From positions 5,270,001-5,334,000 of the forward strand of contig NZ_CP184830.1 in the NCBI RefSeq assembly GCF_049275935.1: a DNA stretch of 64,000 nucleotides. The letters run 5' to 3'. The DNA comes from Endozoicomonas_A sp049275935. GTDB taxonomy: Bacteria; Pseudomonadota; Gammaproteobacteria; Pseudomonadales; Endozoicomonadaceae. Positions 57,043 to 64,000 of the stretch are shown here, in pieces (positions within the stretch are counted from its first letter, which is position 1; each line of letters opens with the position of its first letter). The translations under genes were made by a program, and so were the position numbers. The notes beneath the pieces are model-generated. The model was not told the origin of the DNA. It saw nothing but the letters and a program-made list of their open reading frames with translations, and searched no databases.

Positions 57043-57616
57043 CGAGGCTCTTTTTTTAATGGATGTCCTGTTTTTCCCTGCTTTTTTTTCAATGTGGATG
57101 TCCTATTTTTTCTTATCGTCCACATCATTCGTTGCCAATACAAAGCCCCCTATAGAGCGCTCTGCATCTTTTCGACAGTCAACAGATATCCAAAAATCTC
57201 CGCTTGGATAAAACACCACGCTATTCGGTTTGGATCCTTTTCCGGACGACTCACCCTGTTATAGCACTGCAACACCATAAGACTAAAAATCCTCACATAA
57301 CTGACATCTGTGCTGCTCAATATGTCAATAGGCATAACAAATTAGTTTGTTTAACTAACAATGTGGTTGTCGAGAGGAGATTTCTCACTGGTCTATGGTC
57401 AGAAATAATGCAGTCAATGTCATTCGATTTAATTAATTCAATAAGATTTTGCGCAGGCTGTTAATTAGAAGGTGTATTAATCTTTTTCATTGTAATTATT
57501 GTCACTGCAATTCTTGTCACTTATGTATACATTAATTAAACTGGAAATGATGCGAAGGCCGACGTTATTGATAACATGGTCTTCGCATAAATATACTGTA
57601 TCAAAAGGAGATAATT
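57043..57616. other. AT-rich spacer with GGATGTCC motifs
   Basis: No gene is visible. TGGATGTCC occurs near 57060 and again near 57094, each followed by a T-rich run, close after the ISL3 stop; one may belong to the element's end. The rest is very AT-rich and holds the promoter of the AAA+ gene. Confidence 0.35.
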
Positions 57617-58894
57617 ATGTTCACGATTACCTGGCAGGGTGGTAATGGATTGAAACCAGTTTCACCACCGAATTTTGAGCAGACGCTGGATAAACTGGAA
57701 AACGAAATCAGTGAAACTTCTGTCTCAAAGTGGCTTGTTCGCACAGTTTGCCTTACTACTAGCCTGCAAGCATTGAAGATTAGCAGAAACTATGTTGGAG
57801 AAGGCAAAGCGGTAGCTATATCAATAGGTACTCTGATCTTGACTCGTGTCTTGACCCACAAACTTTTCGTTCAACCAAAAATAAACCGGTTGCGCACGGA
57901 ATATCGTCTGTTAAGCGGTCAACTTGAAAGACAACAACATGTCGACTCTGGCTCACTCAAAAAGTTGCACAATATGGTCGGTTTAGAGAACTTAAAAAGA
58001 CACGTCGAAAAAATACAACAAAAAATGATGGTTCGAGAAATGCGGAGAAATGCCAGCCTGGAGTGCAAGGATTTATCCCGTGGTCATATGCTCTTTACAG
58101 GTAATCCGGGTACAGGAAAAACCATGTCTTCTCGGCTGTTAACAAATATTTTGTATGAACTCGGAATAATAAAAGAAGACAAAATCGTTATAGCGGATCG
58201 ATCCCGGCTGGTTGGAGAACATGTTGGGCATACGGCTATCAAAACCGAGGCGCTGGTTAATTCAGCACAAAACGGGGTACTGTTCATCGATGAAGCATAC
58301 AGTCTCTTCAAGCCCGGTTCAGATCGTGATTATGGCACTGAAGCCATCGAAAAAATATTGGTCATGTTGGAAGACCCTAAAATAAATACATTAGTCATCC
58401 TGGCTGGATATCATAAGCAGATGGAACAATTGATTGAGTCTAATCCGGGGTTTAAATCCAGAGTGCCAATAAAGATCCATTTTGATGATTACAAAAATGA
58501 ACAGTTAATCCAGATATTCCAGAAAATGTGTGATCACAACGGTTATCAGCTCTCAGATGATGCCGTCACTATTTGTAAAGAAACATTATTAGACATCAAA
58601 AAACAAGAGGGTGAACATTTCGCTAATGCCAGAAGTATCAGGAACTTTTTTGAGAGTGTTCAATCTGCTCAAGAGTGTCGGCTCGCCAGAGAATTTGGTG
58701 CACAATTTGACGGTAACAATGGGACTCCACAGGAGGACTCTAAAACTTCTCAAGGGGCAAACTCTGCTCATCCTACTGCAGATGTTGAACAGCTGATGGA
58801 GTTTTCCGTGGCTGATTTGAAAGCAGCTATGGAGGATTATCAGTATCAGTCAGCTTATCATGAATCAGATGCCTGGAAGGACATATACCGCTGA
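57617..58894 (+). CDS. CbxX/CfqX-type AAA+ ATPase with N-terminal membrane-like segment
   Basis: 425 residues; AAGGAG is seven bases before the ATG. Residues 1-60 have no known domain. A hydrophobic stretch GKAVAISIGTLILTRVL (about 74-92) may anchor it to the membrane. LHNMVGLENLKRHVEKIQQKM starts the AAA+ domain (about 113-345): Walker A TGNPGTGKT, Walker B GVLFIDEAYSLF, a pore-type RLVGEHVGHT, sensor VILAGYHKQMEQLIESNPGFKSRVP with the arginine finger, and a C-terminal lid. The last 70 residues are polar. Relatives remodel Rubisco (CbbX) or belong to type VII-like and phage systems; no Rubisco or partner gene is nearby. Confidence 0.82.
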   Translation: MFTITWQGGNGLKPVSPPNFEQTLDKLENEISETSVSKWLVRTVCLTTSLQALKISRNYVGEGKAVAISIGTLILTRVLTHKLFVQPKINRLRTEYRLLSGQLERQQHVDSGSLKKLHNMVGLENLKRHVEKIQQKMMVREMRRNASLECKDLSRGHMLFTGNPGTGKTMSSRLLTNILYELGIIKEDKIVIADRSRLVGEHVGHTAIKTEALVNSAQNGVLFIDEAYSLFKPGSDRDYGTEAIEKILVMLEDPKINTLVILAGYHKQMEQLIESNPGFKSRVPIKIHFDDYKNEQLIQIFQKMCDHNGYQLSDDAVTICKETLLDIKKQEGEHFANARSIRNFFESVQSAQECRLAREFGAQFDGNNGTPQEDSKTSQGANSAHPTADVEQLMEFSVADLKAAMEDYQYQSAYHESDAWKDIYR

Positions 58895-58992
58895 TCAGTT
58901 GCAACGGGCGAACCCTCAAGCTCCCGGCAAAAGCTCATCAAAAAGGGGTACCATGACCCATTCCCCGGCTTGTTTATTAGCATTTTCCTCTG

Positions 58993-59159
58993 CTAGGAGG
59001 CCGACCGAGAATAGACTGCCCTACTGCGGCGGCAGCAAATTGGTCTGAAAATCCGCTTTTGTTCGTCAAATAGCTCGCTATTCTCCTCACAAAACCGAAT
59101 TTTCATCCTCAATTTTCTGCCGTCCTCGCTACGGGCGCTATTCTCGGTCGGCCTCCTAG
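58993..59159. mobile_element. 167-bp palindromic MITE
   Basis: Perfect 22-bp terminal inverted repeats starting CTAGGAGGCCGACCGAGAAT. The arms remain about three-quarters complementary almost to the centre (GGCGGCAGCAAATTGG against AGGACGGCAGAAAATTG of the other arm), so the whole element folds into one long imperfect hairpin. No coding capacity. It is unrelated in sequence to the AAGTAC elements at 31-45 kb. Confidence 0.85.
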
Positions 59160-59558
59160 GACGATACAGCAGTCAGACTGTTTCCTTTTCTGTTTCTCTT
59201 TTTTGGATGTCCTATTTTTCACTATTTTTCAGGATGATTTTTCTATTCTATTTTTCTATTCTTCTATCATTCCGGGGTTAACAAAACCGGGTAGGGAATG
59301 CCCTCCAGAAAGCAACCTTTTGCCCACCATCAGGCACAATAACACCCGATTTTTTAAGCTTGGGGACCAGTGAAATTGGCCCCCAAAATTCACATCATTC
59401 TTCTAAATCTTTGTTTTCATTATCAAAATTCATCTCATGAAACTCATACCACATCAAGTTAAGCGCCCCTTCCTGTCACTCTAACCTCTTGTTTTACTGC
59501 GATTCTGATTACCGTTGAGAACTATAAAACCCCTTGAAACACCTATAATTCATCAGCA

Positions 59559-59582
59559 TTTACTCCCAAATTTACTCCCAAA
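59559..59582 (+). repeat. Two tandem 12-bp repeats upstream of the integrase
   Basis: TTTACTCCCAAA occurs twice without a gap, 23 bases before the integrase start. Short direct repeats in this position are often arm-type or accessory-protein sites; alternatively a remnant att core. Otherwise 59160-59558 shows nothing beyond AT-rich DNA and one GGATGTCC at 59214. Confidence 0.45.
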
Positions 59583-59605
59583 AACTTGCTTGAAAGGTAA
59601 TGCTG

Positions 59606-60784
59606 ATGAGTATCTATTGCGACACCCGAAAGCGGAAGAAAGGCACTGTTTACAAGTTCATCGTTCAGGTCATGAAAAAGCATTTCGTAGCCAAAGAACA
59701 GATGACATTTCCGGACAAGCCGTCAGGACGTGCCTGGGCAAAACAGGTTGAAAAGGAAATGCTGAGAGAAGCGGAAAAAGAGGAACCAAAGTACGAGGCG
59801 GCTCAGTCTCGAACCGGCGATATTACCCTGAAATCTTACCTTGAACATTACAGGCTAAAACAGGGTACCCTGCCAGAAGAAAAGCAGATCAGCCGGGATA
59901 TGCAGGCGATCAAATTTTGGGAGAAAAGCTGGCTGGCAGAGAAGAGGTCAAATGAAATTACCGAGCAGGATTTAATCAAAATCCTCGATGAACGACTGGA
60001 GACGGTTACTCCATCGACCAATCATTTATATGTCTCTGTACTGAGGCGTGCCGTCAGCTGGCAAAAGAGGGTAGGAATTTACTTCAAGAGTTTTATTAAT
60101 GATGAAGTGATGAAGGAGCTTTGGAAGCTCGGATTGGTGGGAAAATCCCGACGGCACGACATACGGCCTACTGAGGAACAGATACTTCAGCTATATCAGG
60201 TACTACTGGCTGGTTATAACAAACCAACTGGAACCATACCTCACCATCACATCATGATGTTCAGCATATACAGCACCTTTCGTGAGGGAGAGGTTTGTAG
60301 CATCAAGTACAGTCAGCTCGATATGGAGCATGGGCTTGTGATCATTGAAGACAGGAAAGACCCCAACAATAAATTCGGGAACCATGAAAAAGTGCCCATA
60401 CCTGTTGAGTGTCTTGAAATTATTGAGAGGCAGCCAAAGTTCGAGGGGGAAGACCGGATATTTCCTTATAAGGCAAAATCTATCGCTGTGCGCTTTTCCT
60501 ATTGGACGAAAGAGCTTGGGTTTCCAGATATCCGGTTTCATTCCTTTCGGCACGAAGGTGTATCAAGGCTGTTTGAGCAAAATATGTCGATTCCTGAAGT
60601 GGCACTTCGTAGTGGTCATAAAACCTGGGAGCATCTGCGGCGCTATACTCACCTCTTGCACAAAGAGCCACCGGATTTATGGGGGCAGTGCAAGAGAATA
60701 GAAAATAATTACTGGGCTGAAAATGAGCTGGTGAACAGGCAGTTGCTCAAGGCTTCGATGTCGCTTTCATGGGGAACGGAGTAA
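59606..60784 (+). CDS. Tyrosine recombinase / phage-type integrase
   Basis: 392 residues from the ATG at 59606, eight bases after AAAGG; an ATG at 59600 is too close. An N-terminal arm-binding-like basic region (CDTRKRKKGTVYKFIVQVMKKHF) is followed by a SAM-like core-binding domain (ITEQDLIKILDERL) and the catalytic domain: first Arg in STFREGEVCSIKYSQL, HxxR in FHSFRHEGVSRLF, second His and nucleophile Tyr in SGHKTWEHLRRYTHL. The domain and residues are complete. It is convergent with the AbiE operon and could have delivered it; no attachment repeats could be confirmed. Confidence 0.92.
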   Translation: MSIYCDTRKRKKGTVYKFIVQVMKKHFVAKEQMTFPDKPSGRAWAKQVEKEMLREAEKEEPKYEAAQSRTGDITLKSYLEHYRLKQGTLPEEKQISRDMQAIKFWEKSWLAEKRSNEITEQDLIKILDERLETVTPSTNHLYVSVLRRAVSWQKRVGIYFKSFINDEVMKELWKLGLVGKSRRHDIRPTEEQILQLYQVLLAGYNKPTGTIPHHHIMMFSIYSTFREGEVCSIKYSQLDMEHGLVIIEDRKDPNNKFGNHEKVPIPVECLEIIERQPKFEGEDRIFPYKAKSIAVRFSYWTKELGFPDIRFHSFRHEGVSRLFEQNMSIPEVALRSGHKTWEHLRRYTHLLHKEPPDLWGQCKRIENNYWAENELVNRQLLKASMSLSWGTE

Positions 60785-60824
60785 GAAACTTAAAGTTCTG
60801 CCTGCTGTGGTCAGTGCATATTTT

Positions 60825-61751
60825 CTAAACCTGTAGCCACTGCTTCAGTGTATTCTCCAGTTTTTCAAGCTGCTGCTGATGCTTGTCTTTGTTTTTTGAC
60901 AACTGCTGAATATTCTTTAGCTTCCAGCGGATAGCCGGAAGTTCTGCAGCAGAAGGCTCGTCAAACAGTGTCCAGTCTGGCTTGCCTCGTTTGAAAGATA
61001 ATAGAAAATCCTGGTCTCTCTCGGTGAAGTGAGCTTGCAAGGCTGCCACCATACGAGAACGGGTTTCTATTAGTTCGTTCAATTCCACTGGTTCTTTCGT
61101 CATACCGGCAAACTCATCGTAAAACGTTTGCTCCAACTCTTTCCAGCGTGGTGACATGACTTCATGTATGGGGCGTGGATGGCTCAGTGTGTAGGTTAGA
61201 AAGCCAGTAAATATCTCTCTGGAAATTCCACCTGCATTTAGCATTCGCTGTACATCATACAAGTCTCGTGGGTGCTGGCGATCCATAGCAGCACAAAGCT
61301 TTCCTCCATATAAATCGGCCTGACTGACAACAGGTATTTCAGCATAGCCAAATCCATCCTCTACTGACTCAACCACAGGCAGCAACTCTGGGTCATGCAG
61401 TGTACCCCGGGCAACAGGAGAGACTTCGATTTTGATGGTTGCGGATTCTGTAGTAACAATAATTCTTAATTCGTCTTGTCGGTTGTCCTGAAGCACTGCA
61501 CTGGTTGAAGGCTGCGTATTAATCCGCTCAGCTATACGTTCGAGTGCTGAGCGAACATTTTTCAGTGCTTCATCCCTTGGTTCGAGAGGAAGGTAGGCAA
61601 GGTCAATGTCTACAGAAAGTCGAGGAAAATTCTGAACAAACAAATTGATGGCTGTTCCGCCTTTCAGGGCGAAGACAGGCTCGGTTGCCACAACTGGCAG
61701 CATTTGGATCAACAGGGACAGCTGTTGGTAATAAACGGATTTTTTGTCCAT
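60825..61751 (-). CDS. abiEii: AbiEii-type nucleotidyltransferase toxin
   Basis: 308 residues. The DNA polymerase-beta-like nucleotidyltransferase motif is complete: FALKGGTAINLFVQNFPRLSVDIDLAYL (GG, then DxD). Downstream, DLYGGKLCAAMDRQHPRDLYDVQRM is the KxxAxxxRxxxRDxxD pattern of the family. By family knowledge such toxins transfer nucleotides to tRNA or protein targets and cause reversible growth arrest, giving phage defence by abortive infection and plasmid stabilisation. It lies 17 bases downstream of abiEi in the same operon. Confidence 0.92.
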   Translation of the reverse strand: MDKKSVYYQQLSLLIQMLPVVATEPVFALKGGTAINLFVQNFPRLSVDIDLAYLPLEPRDEALKNVRSALERIAERINTQPSTSAVLQDNRQDELRIIVTTESATIKIEVSPVARGTLHDPELLPVVESVEDGFGYAEIPVVSQADLYGGKLCAAMDRQHPRDLYDVQRMLNAGGISREIFTGFLTYTLSHPRPIHEVMSPRWKELEQTFYDEFAGMTKEPVELNELIETRSRMVAALQAHFTERDQDFLLSFKRGKPDWTLFDEPSAAELPAIRWKLKNIQQLSKNKDKHQQQLEKLENTLKQWLQV

Positions 61752-61768
61752 TTTAGTCTGATCTTCTT

Positions 61769-62545
61769 TTACGATGCAGGGTAGTGTAGAGATTGAGGAA
61801 CAGTGATCTGGTAACGCTCGTCGAATCGACCGTTAGTCACTACTTGACGTTTACCTGAACCGAGTTGTATTTGAGATTCATCAAGACGGCCAAACCATTG
61901 ATGGCCATAGTAATCACTCAGAAAGAGAAATATGCGGTTGGTCTGAACAGCATTACTGCGATTAAGAAGTGACTGCACTTTTCTTGGGCTCAAGTTAACT
62001 AAACCCTGAAATAATTCGGCGGCGTGTTCAAAACGAATATTTTTCCCGATAGCATCGACCACTTCATAAGCTGCGAGTTCCGGGCGACTGGCTCTGAGTT
62101 CCTTTCCTTTTACGGTTACTGTAGTGAAATCTTTGTCAGTTAGTTCACAAAGCTTTTGGTTACCACTATATAACCAGGGCTGTTCGGAAAACTCCCGAAA
62201 CCATTTGGGCAGGATTTGCTTGCTTCTGGTCCCAACCCAGACCTGTTCTGAATTCAGTTGCAGATAATGGCTAAGCCCCTGGTGAGTCAAACTGCTAAGC
62301 CCTGCAAGGTGTATTGGCAACTGTAACTGTTGAGTAAGAGCCTGCAATGCGTCCGGCCAGTCAGGTTTGATCTTGCCACTGGGTTCCGGACGATAGTAGA
62401 CACCAGAGCTGAGTCTCTTCAACCAGCCGCTTTTGGCATATTTCTGGGCTAGGGAATAACGTATACCGTTCTCCGTCAGCCATTGTTGGAGCACCAGAGA
62501 GCCCGGAGAGGTATGGTTTATTAGCCAGTTTATTTTAGATGACAT
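61769..62545 (-). CDS. abiEi: AbiEi-type antitoxin and autorepressor
   Basis: 258 residues from the ATG at 62545; a TTG in frame at 62557 lies inside the operator and is unlikely. The N-terminal winged helix (about 15-75, LVLQQWLTENGIRYSLAQKYAKSGWLKRLSSGVYYRP) binds DNA. The rest is the antitoxin body (HLAGLSSLTHQGLSHYLQL, SRPELAAYEVVDAIGKNIRFEHAAELFQGL). As a type IV antitoxin it counters AbiEii without direct stable binding. The two promoter palindromes match negative autoregulation. Confidence 0.9.
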   Translation of the reverse strand: MSSKINWLINHTSPGSLVLQQWLTENGIRYSLAQKYAKSGWLKRLSSGVYYRPEPSGKIKPDWPDALQALTQQLQLPIHLAGLSSLTHQGLSHYLQLNSEQVWVGTRSKQILPKWFREFSEQPWLYSGNQKLCELTDKDFTTVTVKGKELRASRPELAAYEVVDAIGKNIRFEHAAELFQGLVNLSPRKVQSLLNRSNAVQTNRIFLFLSDYYGHQWFGRLDESQIQLGSGKRQVVTNGRFDERYQITVPQSLHYPAS

Positions 62546-62629
62546 ATTAATACCCAAGGTGTTAATTTATATCTTATGCCAAACATACAGGTTTGTCTAA
62601 ATGCAGATATTAATACCTAAGGTGTCAAT
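62546..62629 (-). promoter_or_regulatory. abiE promoter with two palindromic operators
   Basis: Operator 1 is 62546-62566 and operator 2 is 62609-62629. Both have the form ATTAAYACC-(3)-GGTATTAAT on the coding strand with one or two mismatches, centres 63 bp apart (six helical turns). Between them lies a sigma-70-like promoter TAGACA (62594-62599), a 17-bp spacer and TAAGAT (62571-62576); the start site would fall in operator 1, which abuts the ATG. This matches AbiEi repressors binding two inverted repeats cooperatively. Confidence 0.8.
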
Positions 62630-63091
62630 ATATTAAATATCATAAACTGCGCTGTTTTGATCAACGTACTCCTCTAACCTTTTCCCAAGTACTGCTATAG
62701 GTTTGATGCCGATTATCAAGATAGTTGGCCAAGTCTGACAACCGAATCATCATCGGCGACTTCCTACTTTCAGTCAGCCGCACTACCGGTACAGGTAGTT
62801 GTTGGGAAGCTGCCGCTGCTTTAGCTTTTTCTCACATAAACCAAAAAACTCGTCACATACCTCTTCGAGGCGGACGTAAGGTTTCTCGTACTTGGCAAAG
62901 AGCATCAGTTCAGTATTCATAATATTCAGACTATGACATTGGGTATTAGTGAGGGTTAAAGTGAGGCTTGCTAAATAGATTTATTTTTTCAGTTAGCAAA
63001 CCTTTATCCCAGGTTTCATTGGTGATTCTGGTTTTCTGGAAGTCATCTTTATTGATCCAGCCTTGTTGATAGCCGCCTTTCACCACCCCTA
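62630..63091. other. Spacer between abiE and the IS1634-type element
   Basis: No gene is visible. It should contain the 3' end of the transposon whose transposase stops at 63092, but no terminal inverted repeat can be fixed without the other end, which lies outside the window. Confidence 0.3.
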
Positions 63092-64000
63092 TCAGGAATA
63101 CATGGACTCGTAAAAAATGCCCAAAATTTGAATGATCGTCCACTGCCTTTCCTTCAAGCCAATCACATGTTCCTCCTGATTATTGACCGTTAATACACTA
63201 AGCCCCTGGAAACAGAAAAATACCCATCTTGCTGTTGGGTTCTGGCAGGGCTTTTTTTTCTGGTCTGGAAATACACGACTTTGCTTTTTCAGTTCCTGCC
63301 TGATTCTGTGCTGGATAGCAGCATAGACCATCAGGCATAGAGTCATCACCATTAACAGGGCTTCAATACGTTCCGCTTTCTTCAGATAGAGCGAAGAGAC
63401 CAGAAAGTCCGGGCTCTTCAGGAACCGAAAGCCGCCTTCAACTTTTTGTTGCGACTTATAAGTAGACAGCAGCTCAGAGGCATTCAAACTATTTTTATCC
63501 AGTTCATTGGTGCTTAGGATAAAACAACCCAGTGAGGCTTCTGCATGCTCCCTTTTCTTGCAGGAAACAAAGCATTCAGCCTGCACAAAGTACTCGAAGT
63601 GATCAGGCTTGCTATCCGGCGATGGTCTTCCTTTGCCCGAATAGCAGGGTTTACGGATAACCTCTGGCTCTGTTTCGCTTTGGCAAAGTTTCGATTGTTT
63701 CTGCCACAAGGCAAAAGCCTTCAATGCATCGTCCCGGCACAAAAAGGCCTTTTTGCTCAGCTTCTCCAGATCACGGGCCTCTTTCAGTGACTGCTTTTGC
63801 ATCTTTCGGGTCAATGTTTTCCGTTCACTAAGCCCGCGCTTTTTGTTGAGAAACAGGAACCATCGTTGCTGAACCCCTCCGTAGCAGGAAGGCACTTCAG
63901 CTGAGTAGTAATCTTCATAGCCTTCAACAGGCACCAGCGACACGGTTGGCGCTTTGCAGACCAGCTCCTTTGCCTCCTTGATGTTCAGGGGTACCCGGGA
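63092..64000 (-). CDS. IS1634-family transposase, C-terminal part (runs off the right edge)
   Basis: 303 residues are visible, open to the window edge (upstream codons read SRVPLNIKEAKELVCKAP). A Lys/Arg-rich insertion is followed by the catalytic-Glu region YKSQQKVEGGFRFLKSPDFLVSSLYLKKAERIEALLMVMTLCLMVYAAIQHRIRQEL, which is diagnostic of IS4/IS1634-type DDE transposases. The N-terminal part with the first catalytic Asp lies outside the window. No internal stops are seen, so the element may be intact. The longer motif is given only to locate it at about 63260-63460. Confidence 0.85.
   Translation of the reverse strand, partial: SRVPLNIKEAKELVCKAPTVSLVPVEGYEDYYSAEVPSCYGGVQQRWFLFLNKKRGLSERKTLTRKMQKQSLKEARDLEKLSKKAFLCRDDALKAFALWQKQSKLCQSETEPEVIRKPCYSGKGRPSPDSKPDHFEYFVQAECFVSCKKREHAEASLGCFILSTNELDKNSLNASELLSTYKSQQKVEGGFRFLKSPDFLVSSLYLKKAERIEALLMVMTLCLMVYAAIQHRIRQELKKQSRVFPDQKKKPCQNPTARWVFFCFQGLSVLTVNNQEEHVIGLKERQWTIIQILGIFYESMYS

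Noticed and set aside
57204..57464. 86-codon frame in the spacer before the AAA+ gene
   Set aside because: Very AT-rich spacer, no ribosome site and no domain-like pattern.
1..64000. tRNA, rRNA and riboswitch search by eye
   Set aside because: No cloverleaf with GTTCRANYC arm, no rRNA segment and no known riboswitch core was recognised.

Overview
The window looks like chromosome of a marine, probably animal-associated gammaproteobacterium. The order barA - cysM - rlmD - relA - mazG is the one known from Pseudomonas and relatives. The mixture of glpFK, cydDC, a chitin-active LPMO, many IS and group II intron pieces and large families of secreted proteins resembles Endozoicomonas-type genomes. 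The genus is an inference from gene style; no rRNA or tRNA gene is visible to test it.

Layout. (1) 1-8.9 kb, minus strand: three tandem paralogues of a very large PEP-synthase-like protein, the first running off the left edge. They have the ATP-grasp and phosphohistidine domains but lack the PEP/pyruvate TIM barrel, which is replaced by about 700 residues of unrecognised sequence ending in DUF4116-type repeats. A 16-bp inverted repeat precedes each copy. A fourth, diverged copy lies on the plus strand at 39.8-43.3 kb. (2) 9.6-30 kb: ordinary core genome. It holds barA, cysM, rlmD, relA-mazG, glpF, glpK, rarD, a compact subtilase-like protein, trmJ, cydD-cydC, an unknown protein, an orphan nucleotidyltransferase and two GNAT acetyltransferases. 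(3) 30-51 kb: an AT-richer accessory island of secreted or effector-like proteins. Its core is four tandem paralogues (plus a decayed fifth) ending in a CxCxGACNC-type motif. This array lies between two nearly identical 163-bp inverted-repeat elements (MITE-like), and a related 207-bp element sits at 44.9 kb. Other members are several unrelated cysteine-containing secreted proteins, one with a poly-T tract that puts its signal peptide out of frame, and a modular AA10 chitin-type LPMO. (4) 50.6-57.1 kb: a mobile-DNA graveyard. A RAYT-type transposase is cut by a group II intron whose own reverse-transcriptase gene is interrupted, at the catalytic FADD box, by a second group II intron. The far flank of the outer intron is an ISL3 transposase fragment, so its two exons do not match. 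(5) 57.6-64 kb: a CbxX/CfqX-type AAA+ ATPase, a 167-bp palindromic MITE, a tyrosine integrase, a complete AbiE toxin-antitoxin pair with two well-placed operators, and an IS1634-type transposase running off the right edge.

How genes work together. relA and mazG overlap and are translationally coupled (ppGpp synthesis and nucleotide clean-up). glpF and glpK form a glycerol uptake and phosphorylation pair. cydD and cydC overlap and encode one heterodimeric exporter. abiEi and abiEii form an autoregulated type IV toxin-antitoxin operon. The secreted-protein island and the dikinase paralogues have no assignable pathway. Their repeated duplication, decay and association with palindromic elements are the most unusual aspects of the window.
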